Source: Entrophospora sp. SA101
Lineage: Eukaryota; Glomeromycota; Glomeromycetes; Entrophosporales; Entrophosporaceae
DNA: 64,000 nucleotides
Assembly (NCBI GenBank): GCA_958430865.1
Contig: CAUDNR010001890.1
Location: forward strand, 1 to 64,000
Direction of reading: 5' to 3'
Shown in pieces: positions 19,585 to 29,456 of this stretch. A program made the position numbers and the translations under genes. The notes under the pieces were generated by a model that saw only the letters and a program-made list of their open reading frames with translations, did not search any database and was not told the DNA's origin. The first letter of the stretch is position 1; every line of letters starts with the position of its first letter.

Positions 19585-21480
19585 ATATATATATATATAT
19601 GGTGGTACAAAATATTAGAAATAGTCAATTAAGTTAAAACGACCGATTTCTATTGGATATAAGGAGAAATTTTTTTTTAAATAAATTATATAGTGGTAAT
19701 GAGGAATTTTTTTGGTCCGATATTCTCCGATAAAATTTTCCTAAACTGGGCGAAATTTTTTAACTCTGACGTTGAATTAATTAACATGTTTTTAATAAAA
19801 TTTTCAAGGTTCAATAAATTAAGATGTCTTTAAAATTTATTCGATTTATGAAACTTATTCAAATATTTTTTTATTTCAAAAATTAATATTATAAATTTTT
19901 CGGATAATTAAATTTGGTGATATTAATATGTCACTAACATGTTTCGCTGATCGATTGTAATTGTTCAATGAAAAATCATGCGCTCAAAACTTTAATTTAT
20001 TATATATACAATACAATCATTTTTTGGAATGAGTGTAATGAACACCATTAATTGCATTTAGTTTATAAAACTTATATATATCAAATATGAAAAAATAAAT
20101 CCTTCAAAAAAAATTTTAATGACACAAGTTTGGTCAATGACCTCGGAAGTGGGTTTTAATTTTTTCAATTTTATACTTGCGAAAATTATTTTAAAAAGGT
20201 ATTCCTCATTTTTTATTAAACAAACGGAGATGATTTTTACTGGTCTCATTTTTATATTGAAAAAGATTCTTACCTTCATAAACAACAATAGTTTATACTC
20301 TTTTATTTATTTTTCCTATTTCTAATAGTTACGATTATACTTAATTCGTGATACGTGAAACAACTGCAATAATTGCATAATAGAATTTGGCACAAATTTT
20401 CGCAGATCACTAATTGAAATTTTCCGGAACCCATACTTCATTCCTAAAAAACTACTATTTATACGAATTTATAAATTGTATTTGCAAATGTAATAAATAG
20501 TAAGAAACCCAAAGTTTTAATATACAAATTTTCAAATGGACTTTCTTATAAAATATTTTATCTTTATATGGAGGGACCGCTGGATTCTTGCCTAAAATTG
20601 CTATATAAAACTTAAGATTCAAGTATAATATTTAATTATTTATTCAAGAAAAAAAATATAAATAAGCGTTTGTAATTAGTTTTATTCAAAAAAAAAAGAA
20701 ATATAAATAGATGTTTGGTTACTTTGAAAAGTTTAAATTTCACGTGAGGGACGGTTATATTCCAAAAATTCTAAAAATTATTATTATTAATATTGTTTAT
20801 TATCGCCACAAAATTATACTAGCGATCGGCAAAATTTTGCAGTAAACAAATAGAATTATTGAAATTTAAATTTGATGCTAGTTATATGTAATTAATGTCA
20901 TAAATAAATACAATTCATTTTCACTTTAACACATCTTTCCTTCTAAAAAAAATTAATACCAAAACAATCAAAATAATTGTTAGTTTTCTGATTTTTTTGT
21001 TTTTTTCCGTTTTAAGGTTAGTATTGATGCGGTGCGAACGTAAAATTTTTCCGCGTTGCCCAGCCTACACTGTGCAAGGTGTGATGAAGATTTTTATTTA
21101 TACGGTCTACTTTAATTTACGCAAGCAAAATTCTGCTGAATCATATACACTGACTATATTAATATTTAATTAGTAAATTTATAAAATCAAGTTTATTCGG
21201 ATCTTTATTTTTTTCTCCTTATCATAATTATATAAACATCCTCAAATTCTCTTTTTTTTTAAAAAAAAATCAAATATGAAAAAATAATTCCTTCTAAAAA
21301 AATTCTAAAAAATTAATCCTTTAAATATAAACAATACACTTTGATTAAGTTGAATGGAAATTAAAATAATACGAAAATTAGCTACTAAATCATGATGGTG
21401 AGCAGAAAAGACTCTGAAAACATTGATTTAATAAAAAATCAAAGAAAAATCGCTAATTTTTCGCTCATATAATTACAATT
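19585..21480. other. Long intergenic region upstream of HMG-like copy B
   Basis: No gene is supported. It contains TTGGTCAATGACCTCGG at 20,129-20,145, one of several dispersed GGTCA...TGACC motifs. From about 21,200 it also carries a segment similar to the region upstream of gene A (CATAATTATATAAAC, then CTTTGATTAAGTTGAATGG and ATGATGGTGAG), probably a shared promoter block. Confidence 0.5.
21200..21480 (+). promoter_or_regulatory. Conserved upstream block of HMG-like copies A and B
   Basis: Segments shared with about 9,740-9,990 upstream of gene A include ATAATTATATAAAC (TATA-like), CTTTGATTAAGTT(T/G)AATGGA, ATACGAAAA and ATGATGGT(A/G)(A/G)G. A shorter version (CTTTGATTAAGGAATAATAC) lies upstream of gene D at about 56,395. 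This suggests promoter sequence duplicated with the genes. No mapped start site. Confidence 0.4.
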
Positions 21481-21493
21481 GCTTTTTTTCGAT

Positions 21494-21815
21494 AATAAAT
21501 AAAAATCAGTCTCTTTCCACCACTGCGAAATTATCTAGTGGCAAAATTATTACTATTTGCGTACCTGAACTTAAAAATGCACAATTACTTCTTGAAAATA
21601 ACACAAATTCAGGGCTACCAGGTCCTCAATTACTTTTCTATCTTGCCTTGTTAAATGAGCTCACACAACAAATTCCTGATTTTAAGATTAGTAATGCAGA
21701 ATTGGCAAAAGTTTTTACTAATTCTTGGAGGAATTCCAGCATTGAATACACAAACGAATTTATTATCCTAGCAGACTTAACTAAATATCCAACTCGAAAG
21801 TTGGAAATTAGTTAA
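21494..21815 (+). pseudogene. HMG-box-like copy B, degenerate 5' end and 3' deletion
   Basis: An open frame lacking a start codon reads TTAKLSSGKIITICVPELKN, LLENNTNSGLPGPQLLFYLA, ISNAELAKVFTNSWRNSS and TNEFIILAD. It is very close to gene C. Relative to C a 10-bp deletion removes the usual KLGLN ending, so the frame runs through the hairpin as LTKYPTRKLEIS and stops at 21,813-21,815. It may be transcribed with an upstream exon, but I see no start in frame. Confidence 0.55.
21777..21815 (+). promoter_or_regulatory. Stop-region hairpin, copy B
   Basis: Outer stem TTAACTAA/TTAGTTAA (8 bp), small internal loop ATA/AA, inner stem TCCAACT/AGTTGGA (7 bp) and loop CGAA. Confidence 0.65.
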
Positions 21816-21929
21816 GTAATCAATTTATAATTTTTTTGATTAGATAACACAACCAACAAATAACCAATAATATCTGAAACACACAATCAAAAAAACAACA
21901 TTTCGAAAAATAAGATTCAGATTTACAGC

Positions 21930-22069
21930 TCCTAAATTACTTTTTTATCATTAATAATGTGGAATTTTTACCAATCCTTGGAGGAATTCCAGCACTGAAT
22001 ATACAAATGAATTTATTATTCTGACAGACAACGTGAACTTGATTAAATATCCAACTCAAAGTTGGATAT
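21930..22069 (+). pseudogene. HMG-box-like fragment B2 with hairpin
   Basis: A decayed fragment: an LPGPQ-helix remnant, then TGGAGGAATTCCAGCACTGA (helix 2/3 junction), TTTATTATTCTGACAGA, a GATTAA stop and the hairpin ATATCCAACT/AGTTGGATAT at 22,047-22,069 with a 3-nt loop. The body has decayed much more than the hairpin. Confidence 0.6.
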
Positions 22070-22392
22070 TGGTTATGAATTAATTTTGCAAAATATATTT
22101 ACAATTTTTTTTGGGAATCGTTATTATTAAAATCAGTTACAATGTAAATTTATTTCGGAAAATAAATTTTTTATCAAGACTATTATTTTAAATTGATAAT
22201 ATCGTAACATATTTTTTTATTAATTCAACATTTTTTGTTAGTTATTTTTTATAATATTTTAATAAGTTTCATTTATAGACTTATAGATTAGATTTACTTT
22301 ATTTATAATATAATAAAACAAAAGATTGGCATCCTTCAAAAAAAATAATGTCTCCAATATATTGTTGGCAAATGATCATGTAATTTAATAAC

Positions 22393-23446
22393 CAGTGTTT
22401 GCAACTGGACTAAGTCCTGTTTTTTTATTCATTGGACCAACTGGACTGGTCCAATCCAGTCCAATCCAGCCCAATCAATTACAATCAAAAATACTTATGA
22501 TATTAAAATTATTTATTTTTTATAGCAATGAAATTTTCATGAAAATTAAAATACATTACTGTAATATGGTAGTTGTAAATCTACAATGAACAAATTGCAC
22601 AGTTCCCATTTTGCATTATTATCCCTTTGTGGGTGTATATTATTGGAAGCATCAGTAATTAAATTTTTATTGATTCTATCATTTGTAATTGCTTCATTTT
22701 CATGAAAAGCCATATTTTCAGCTTCTAACATTTTGTTTCATAAAGACAATATTGATTCAAAATTACAACCTTTACTATTATTAGATTTTCATCTTAATCT
22801 CAAAGTCTTCAAAATCACATTCATTGTGATTCAAATTTTCTTCATCAGTTTCAGTTGAATTAACTTCATTTTGGTCTAAATTTTGAGCATTATTAGAATG
22901 ATTAATAATCTCAAGTTTTTATTTCTGTATACTTGGCTCAAATTTAAGCCATTGTAATATAGCCTTATTATATTATAATAAAAAAATTATTGATTAAAAT
23001 TTTACTTTTTAAAAATGTTACTATAATATCAAGAAAGACATGAAATATATTTCTATGCGGAGAATACAAAAATCCAAAGCTTTTCTATTGATGCTGAATT
23101 AATACATGTGCTAAAAATTCTTTAGCAACATAACCTAACTCGGTTGTTTTAATTGAGCACCAATTCCAAGGTTCCAAATTTTGTAGAAAAATTTACACAA
23201 GAAGAAAGAGACTGAAAGGAGATTGAGAAGTATCAGTTGAAAGATAAATCATCATTATAATATTGCAATCCTTCATTAACATCTTGATTAACATCTTTGT
23301 TTGAAATTATTAGTGGAAATGCTTTTATAATTAATTTTAAAAAATTGTACAAAAAACATATTGTTCTGTTTTCTTTTTTTGTTTAAATTTTTTGTTTGCC
23401 AGGCTTTTGTAGTTTCGTTATCCATTTCATTTAAATGTTTATATTA
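22393..23446 (-). mobile_element. hAT-like element, right end deleted
   Basis: The left terminus is CAGTGTTTGCAACTGGACT. The matching right terminus is seen only in the second contig (42,638). Here the right end and about 1.1 kb of flank are absent; the junction lies at ATTTAAA near 23,446. The interior carries a decayed minus-strand transposase, including PWNWCSIKTTELGYVAKEFL (about 23,100-23,190), reminiscent of the hAT C-terminal region, and an Asn/Glu-rich tail. No intact gene. Confidence 0.6.
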
Positions 23447-24023
23447 CCAATATTTTCTAAAATGATAATAAAATAAAAAATTTATTAAATGCAATAACAA
23501 TATAACAACAACAATGTCATCAGTTCAATACCATTTTTTTCTTTATCCTTTTTTTATGTAAGAGATAATTTTTTATCTGACTTTTTTTTCTTGCATGATA
23601 ATCAACTTTTATAAACCTTTTCATATTTTTAGAATATTCACTCTCATATATCGAAGAAAAATCGCAAATCACTTATTGTAACCGTTGGTTGTCAAATGTT
23701 TAGATGTTCTAAATTCGGATTTTTTCATCCTTTCTTGTTTCAAATTTTTCTCTTCTCATAATCTTCAACTTTATTTCATCAACAATTGGTGATGATGATA
23801 TATTTGAATCTATTAAATATAAATAAATTATATATACACACCCTAGACAAAAGTTTTCGGGCACCTGTTTTTACCGATTGTGCAAAACTACACATAATAA
23901 CTATTCATAAAATTTTATTAAATTGTAACTTAGGTTTTGGTGAATATATGTGTAAAGTTTGGTATTCTTAAAAGAGAATTGAGCATCAAAAAAATGTTAT
24001 TTAAATATACCATAATTGCAACA

Positions 24024-24280
24024 TTTTCTTAATTAATTGTGACAGTGTTTCAATTAATTATAACGCTTGCTTCATTAATTGTGACCAGGGCTGGAAATAT
24101 GGTCTGAAAAAAAACGGAAGTTTCTCCTGAATGCTAAAAATTTTCCGGAAGTTAAAAATTTTAAAAGGAAAATCGGATTTTTAAACTACTAGTCATTAGT
24201 ACTGTTTCCAGCCCTGATTGTGACATTTGCTTCGATTAATTATGACGTTTGCTTTACTAATTGTGACATAAAATTGTGGC
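24024..24280. repeat. TTAATTGTGAC minisatellite split by a MITE
   Basis: Five related units of about 21-22 bp begin TTAATTGTGAC or TTAATTATAACG and end in TTTGCTT-like sequence. The MITE at 24,086-24,216 lies in the third unit and duplicated ATTGTGAC. Confidence 0.7.
24086..24216. mobile_element. hAT MITE (CAGGGCTGGAAA family), 131 bp
   Basis: The ends are CAGGGCTGGAAA and TTTCCAGCCCTG. The 8-bp target duplication ATTGTGAC is perfect (24,078-24,085 and 24,217-24,224). Confidence 0.95.
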
Positions 24281-24785
24281 GTAACACAATTTTGCTTTAA
24301 AATATTGTAGTAACATTTACTTAACCTTTTCAAGGCAATAATAGTAATAAATATATAATTTTAATCCTCCCTCTTATTACAAATCTATGATATCATAAAT
24401 ATTATAACTTATTTAATCTCATTAGGAAACTGATAAATCCCAATGACATTACTAAATCAAAAAAAAAAAATCCCCAATGTTAAACTATATATTGTTTTAC
24501 TGTTAATTATTGTCTAACGTGATTGGTTTTGAAAGAAAAATGATTACGGGCAACGTTAATATGTCATTGGATTTGTCAGTTTCCTACCTCGGTTAATATA
24601 AATTATTGCACGTGACCAAACCTCATTCATAATTATAACAACATTTTTTAGATTATGCACTTGAAAAAAAGAGCTAGTAAACTTTTTTATTCCGGTAATT
24701 AATATAAAAGGCTCATTTTTTTTTTCTTCTAAATATTTTTTTTAAAAATCCATCAAAAAACAATACAAAAAATAAACTATAAAAA

Positions 24786-25115
24786 ATGTTAATAGAAAAT
24801 AAAATAGTCATTAATTCTCCGCTCACATTTAATTATTATACCACTGCCAATTTATCTAATGGCAAAGTCATTACAATCCGCATACCTAATCTTGAAAATG
24901 CAAAATTACTTCTTGAAAACAACACAAATTCAGGGTTACCAGGCCCTCAATTAATATTCTATCTTGCCTTATTAAATGAACTCGCACAACAAACTCCTGA
25001 TTTTAAGATTAGTAATGCGGAATTGGCAAAAATTTTTACTAATTCCTGGAGGAATTCCAGTATTGAATACACAAACGAATTTATTATCCTAGCGGATAAA
25101 CTTGGACTTAACTAA
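24786..25115 (+). CDS. HMG-box-like small protein C
   Basis: The product is 109 residues with an intact frame. The N-terminal segment is TTANLSNGKVITIRIPNL (about 19-36), then a variable LLENNTNSG linker. The HMG-like region starts at about 51: LPGPQLIFYLALLNELAQQ, SNAELAKIFTNSWRNSS, EYTNEFIILADKLGLN. The spacing of the aromatic in helix 1, the ELAKI and Trp in helix 2, and the LA-K of helix 3 fit MATA-HMG domains, but the region has about four basic and six acidic residues, which is atypical. An ATG after an A-rich leader is the start. Hairpin at the stop codon. Confidence 0.65.
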   Translation: MLIENKIVINSPLTFNYYTTANLSNGKVITIRIPNLENAKLLLENNTNSGLPGPQLIFYLALLNELAQQTPDFKISNAELAKIFTNSWRNSSIEYTNEFIILADKLGLN

Positions 25116-25147
25116 ATATCCAACTCGAAAGTTGGAAATTAGTTAAG
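25107..25147 (+). promoter_or_regulatory. Stop-codon hairpin, gene C
   Basis: Outer stem CTTAACTAA/TTAGTTAAG (9 bp, containing the TAA stop), internal loop ATA/AA, inner stem TCCAACT/AGTTGGA, loop CGAA. It is the longest version in the window. Confidence 0.7.
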
Positions 25148-25304
25148 CAATTAAGTTTTTGGCAATCGTTTAAGTTCGCAAACACAAACATTTTTTTAAC
25201 CATTTAATTGCGACTTTAATTTTAAAATTTTTAATTATGAACAATTTTATAATTCTTTCTTTATTAAAACCATTATTTTTAATCGCACAATAAATTCATA
25301 GTTT

Positions 25305-25416
25305 TGGTTTTAATAATGAGGAATTGGCAAAAGTTTTTACAAACACTCGGAGGGATCCCAGCCTTGAATACACTGACGAATTTATTATTTTGGCAGATAA
25401 ACTTGGACTCAATTAA
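25305..25416 (+). pseudogene. HMG-box-like fragment C2
   Basis: Helix 2 and 3 remnant: NNEELAKVFTNTRRDPSLEY followed by TDEFIILADKLGLN and TAA. The hairpin is degraded (ACAACTCGAAGT). The conserved Trp is replaced by Arg. Confidence 0.65.
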
Positions 25417-25483
25417 CTACAACTCGAAGTCAAGTAATTATTTAGCAAAGTGGATGATAAATATATAATGTTTTAAACATACA

Positions 25484-25600
25484 CGAACAAGATTTCGAGC
25501 TCTTCAATTATTTTTCTTGTTAGGTGCTCCTAATTTTGGAGGAATTATACACAAACGAATTTATTATTTATCCGAGTTCGGTTAAGCAATTATTTTTTTT
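25484..25600 (+). pseudogene. HMG-box-like fragment C3
   Basis: A more decayed fragment: CGAGCTCTTCAATTATTTTT, then TTTTGGAGGAATTATACACA and CGAATTTATTATTTATCCGA. The same decayed fragment follows genes D (57,005) and E (61,655), so gene and fragment were duplicated together. Confidence 0.55.
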
Positions 25601-25845
25601 GGCAAAAAAATTTTTTTTTCCTCGGTAATCGTTAAATTCGCAAACACAAACTCTCTTACTCTAATTTTAAGATATTTAACTATGAATAGCTTTTTTATTA
25701 AAATTATTATAATGATATAACAATAATATTTTTTATTAATTTAATCTTTTATTAATTATTTTTTTTATTAAACATTTTATTTTAATGTAAACATTGTTTT
25801 AGTTTATTTATAATAATAACAATAATGGTCTTAAATATAGACAAT

Positions 25846-25874
25846 GTTGGTAAATGACCACGTAATTTGCCAAC
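25846..25874 (+). promoter_or_regulatory. Conserved inverted-repeat module downstream of C
   Basis: GTTGGTAAAT, spacer GACCACGTA, then ATTTGCCAAC. The arms pair over 10 positions with one wobble. The same module follows gene D at 57,272, and damaged forms follow B (22,365) and E (62,053). Confidence 0.55.
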
Positions 25875-26368
25875 ATTGCTTGAATAAACAAAATGGAATG
25901 AATGAATAAATTTTTGTATATTTTTTATGCAATTTGTTCATTGCATTCTACAGTTTCTTCATCTGCTCCTACCTATCATCATTATCATTTTCCGACTTCT
26001 CTATTTTTTTTCCTACTTTTCTTTCTACTTTTCTTTCTAATCCTTCTTTTTCACCAACATAATCTTTCACTTCCTCAACTTTTCCATTTCTCCTCCAACT
26101 TTACTTTCACCTCTTTGTGCTCTCATTTGCTTTTTTTAATTGTTCCAATTGTTGACATTTTTTGAAGTATAAAAAATTTATTTGTTTATTTTAATATTTT
26201 ATATCTTTAATTACATCCTGATTGTGTTGAAATGGTTATTATAAAACAAAACATGAAATTTGACGTTTTTAAATGTAATTAAAATATTAATATCCATATG
26301 CCAATTGCTATTGTTGCTAATTGACAGGATTATAATAAGTCTATGATAATAAAACATCGTGTAATAAC

Positions 26369-26400
26369 ACATCCCTCTCTCTCTGTCTGTGTGTGTGTGT
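26369..26400. repeat. CT/TG microsatellite
   Basis: CTCTCTCTCTGTCTGTGTGT, continuing as TG repeats; identical at 46,694-46,725. Confidence 0.9.
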
Positions 26401-26607
26401 TTAAGTAATACATCTATGTTTATCCCAAATATCATACACTTCATATACTGTGTACACTTCTTACTTTTTTATCATTTAAATGGTTGTTTAAATTACCAGT
26501 TCATAATGGAAATTCAGTCAAAATGAATAGTCATGTTGTAATTCATTATTAGTTTGATCAATTACCTTCAATAATGTCAGTCATATCTACGTTGTACTAA
26601 TCCTTTA

Positions 26608-28000
26608 AATATCATTAGCTTGCATTGAGAATGAAGGTTCTGTTGAATTTAATAAACCATCACCTTGTGGTTCATTATTGGTTTGATCTATTAGATTATC
26701 GACATCTTCAATGGTGTTGGTTATATTGTCCAAATCTTGCATAACTTGATGAATATGAAGAAAAGAGATCTGGCTTTCCTTGTCAGTATGCTTTATAAAA
26801 ATAAAATTTAATTAATTTTAATATTGGTATAATTTATTAAGCAGTGTTGCTATTTAAAAAAACATTACTTGAGATTGTCCATTGAAAAGATCATAGGAAA
26901 TGGTTATATAATTCTTTTTATTATTACCTATATATATTTCTGCATATTTTCTTGGAGTTTTGATTATTGTTTCATGTTTTTCCTGATATTATCCCATGCA
27001 TAATATCATTGAATTTGATTGACTTATCTTCAAATGGGGTATGAATGAACACTTGAAATTCCCCATAAAAGCATTCCAATATTGATTTTTCATTGCAGCT
27101 ATAATTTTCAGCATTATCCAAATATTTAGGATCTGAGGGTCATATTATTATTGTATCTAATCTTTTAAAAGCTTCTATTTGACAACTTAATAAGGATTTT
27201 GAGATTCCAAAATCACAATTTTAATATTCCATTATGAATGGGAATATTTTAGAAATATTAATGTTGGTTATTACTATTAAAATGTAAAAATAATCAAACA
27301 TAAATAAGTAATGTTTATACATACCAGATCTCTATGTGCTATTTTATTTTGATGCAAATGACTTACAGCACTTACAAATTTAATTTAGTATTCCAACCCA
27401 TTGTATTAAGTTTGATTTTAAATGTTCACATAAATTACCGTTATTTGGATACTCTAATACAAACATGTAACTTTTTTTATGTTCTTCATTAATGATATGT
27501 AAAAAAAAAAAATAATAAGTATAATAAATATATTTAATTTAATAATGAAAGGTCAACAACATATTTTCTTTTGTTATGCCATGAAATCCTAATATATTAC
27601 TGTGAAGTTTTGCTTTACAATGTTGTTTTGCCTTTATAGAAAATCAATTATAAAAGTTTTTGTTAGTATATAATAAACTTATTAGATAAAAAAAAGTTAT
27701 TTACCTCATTTAGAGGTTGTTCAAAAGTATATTTTTGGTCAATATTAATCCCATAAATCCTTGAAAATTTTTTAAAGGTGCATGAGAAGTTGTGCCAAAT
27801 GATCTAACATTAATAAATTCAATATTTGAAGGAATTATAACCATAAAATAATACATTCCCTTTTAAGTTGATTTTTCCTTTCTAAAATGGCAATTCTAAT
27901 GATTTTAATGATAATTTGAAGCTTATTGTTCTTTTTGGTTTTTTTCTTTTGTTGTAATCTCTTCTACCTCCTCCATTTTGCCTTATCATTTGAACGACTG
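26608..28000 (-). pseudogene. Protein kinase pseudogene, unit A
   Basis: Minus-strand exons read, in order: a glycine-loop-like SFGTTSHAPLKNFQGF (about 27,800); HSNILGFHGITKE (27,570-27,632, typical of the segment before the hinge); MFVLEYPNNGNLCEHLKSNL (hinge and helix D), then a catalytic-loop HRDL just before a GTATGT donor (27,325); CDFGISKSLL (DFG motif), DPKYLDNAENYSCNEKS (activation-segment end) and TPFEDKSIKFNDIMHGIISG; lastly QVMQDLDNITNTI near the C-terminus, ending at about 26,608. The ordered kinase subdomains make the family secure. There are several frameshifts, an in-frame TGA, and part of the N-lobe is unreadable. It resembles the large kinase families of AM fungi; substrate unknown. 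Confidence 0.8.
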
Positions 28001-28085
28001 TGTAAAATAGTCTTTCAATAAGTATCGGCTGCAGCTTTTATAAATAATTTATTATTAACAAATATAACGACATATAAAATTTAAC

Positions 28086-28166
28086 ATGTAAGCCCATTAA
28101 GTCGGATGCAACGATCAATTGTTTAAAATAAATAAGTGACCGACCTATCAAGTTTACATGTGCGTA
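28086..28166. mobile_element. Pogo-like MITE with GATAAGTCGG-type ends, diverged
   Basis: ACATGTAAGCCCATTAAGTCGG at the left pairs imperfectly with CCGACCTATCAAGTTTACATGT at the right. The interior GATCAATTGTTTAAA matches the better-preserved relative at 63,241-63,332. Confidence 0.7.
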
Positions 28167-28176
28167 GGGTTTGAAA

Positions 28177-28343
28177 TAGTGTTGGTTTCCAAAACTAGAG
28201 AGTTTCGAAAACCAAAAGGTTTCACCATAAGTTGAAACTAGCCTTGATTTTTGACTATTGACTTTTGATTTAGTTTTGACATGTAATTTTTAATTTTAGT
28301 TTTGACTTTCATCTCTTCAAAATAGTTTTGGCGACCAACACTA
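28177..28343. mobile_element. hAT MITE (TAGTGTTGG family), 167 bp
   Basis: The ends are TAGTGTTGGTTTCCAAAACT and TTTTGGCGACCAACACTA, relative-inverted with respect to the copy in the RecQ exon. The 8-bp target duplication GTTTGAAA is perfect (28,169-28,176 and 28,344-28,351). Confidence 0.95.
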
Positions 28344-28869
28344 GTTTGAAAGAAGGGCCAAAAAAACAAAATCGGCTGATATGGTAATTACATATTTTCC
28401 CATCACTATCCTTGTCCAAAGTTGGTGCATGATGTTAATATATTGCCTGAAATGTTTGACTATATAAAAACAATCAATATATGTATAGGAAATCAATCAT
28501 CCGTCACGTCACTAAAATTTATTATTTGGTGATCAGCAAGTATCACAAGTACCTGATTTGATTGGCTAAATTAATTTCGTCAAAAAGATCCTTGACGATA
28601 AATATGAATTTCGTCATGTACAATTTCGTCAATTGAATAAATTCAGCAATTTAGTCAACCATTATTAATGCCCATAGAGCACATGATGCAAAGTCATGGG
28701 TCATAGTTCGATTGTAAATATCCTTTCATGGGGTTATATCAGTTTAACATCCCACATCATTTTATTATTTTTAAAAATTCGAAGTTAAAAAATAAGAAAT
28801 TATGTTTAAAAAAGATAAAAATTTAGATTTTTTATCTATTATATATTAATATTAAAATAGTTATAATAA

Positions 28870-29456
28870 TTAAAAAAAAAAATAATAAAAAATAAAAGAA
28901 TGAAGAAGTATTTTCGGAGGGTGGTTAGGAAATGTGTGAATTGTCGTCGAGTTTGTTGTTGTTGTTGTAAATGTCGGATTTGTAGTTGGTGTAATGGTGT
29001 TGTAACCTGTTCCAATGTAGATATTAACCAATAAAATTCGTGTGTATGACACTATAATTGAATTTCATTGGTTAAATTTATTGGAACCACATTTGGAATG
29101 TTCCGATTCCAATTGGAATTTATTAGAATGCTCCAATGAAATTTTATTGGAACCATAAATGGCACAACACCGCCTGTAATGACCGTATTTGATTTTGTTG
29201 AAAATTACTTGATCTCGAAGTGGTGATTGTCGTGGTTGTCGTGATCTCCTAGCTACAGTTGTAGGACTAGGAGTTGGGTCGGAATAGAAGTAGAAGTAGA
29301 AGTAGGATTAGGAGGTGTAAGAGTATTAGGAGTAGGAGGAGGAGTATGTGTAGGTGTAGGTGTCGGTAAAGGAATGTACGGTTGATGCATTAAAAATGCC
29401 AACGAATTGTAATTGTTGTTATTAATGTTGTTATTGTTGTTGTTATTATTATTCAT
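28870..29456 (-). pseudogene. Poly-Asn/Gln low-complexity gene, unit A, MITE-interrupted
   Basis: The frame starts at 29,456 with an Asn-rich tract, then YNSLAFLMHQPYIPLPTPTP and a Pro/Thr-rich stretch. A frame change near 29,270 is followed by TTVARRSRQPRQSPL. After the element at 28,996-29,171 it continues as LHQLQIRHLQQQQQQTRRQF and a Phe/Ile-rich end. The paralogue at 32,476-32,784 shows the uninterrupted layout. Function unknown. Confidence 0.55.
28996..29171. mobile_element. Inverted-repeat element GGTGTTGT...ACAACACC, 176 bp
   Basis: Terminal GGTGTTGT/ACAACACC, then imperfect pairing around GTTCCAAT/ATTGGAAC, with internal palindromic ATTGGAA/TTCCAAT repeats. Comparison with the uninterrupted paralogue shows insertion between GTGTAAT and GCCTGTAATG with no extra duplicated bases, so a target duplication is not evident. 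Confidence 0.65.

Larger units (their letters stand above)
23447..24785. other. Intergenic region upstream of HMG-like gene C
   Basis: No gene is supported. It holds a short tandem array of about 22 bp period (24,024-24,280) interrupted by a hAT MITE. It ends in a poly-T and A-rich stretch just before the gene C start. Confidence 0.5.

Noticed and set aside
20058..20325. Two overlapping opposite-strand frames of 68-76 codons
   Set aside because: No motif, Ile/Phe/Lys-rich, and they mirror each other across AT-rich sequence.
25902..26165. 87-codon plus-strand frame rich in Phe, Leu and Ser
   Set aside because: It reads a pyrimidine-rich tract (TTTCTACTTTTC repeats); no conserved motif. The hydrophobic stretch is composition, not a convincing membrane protein.
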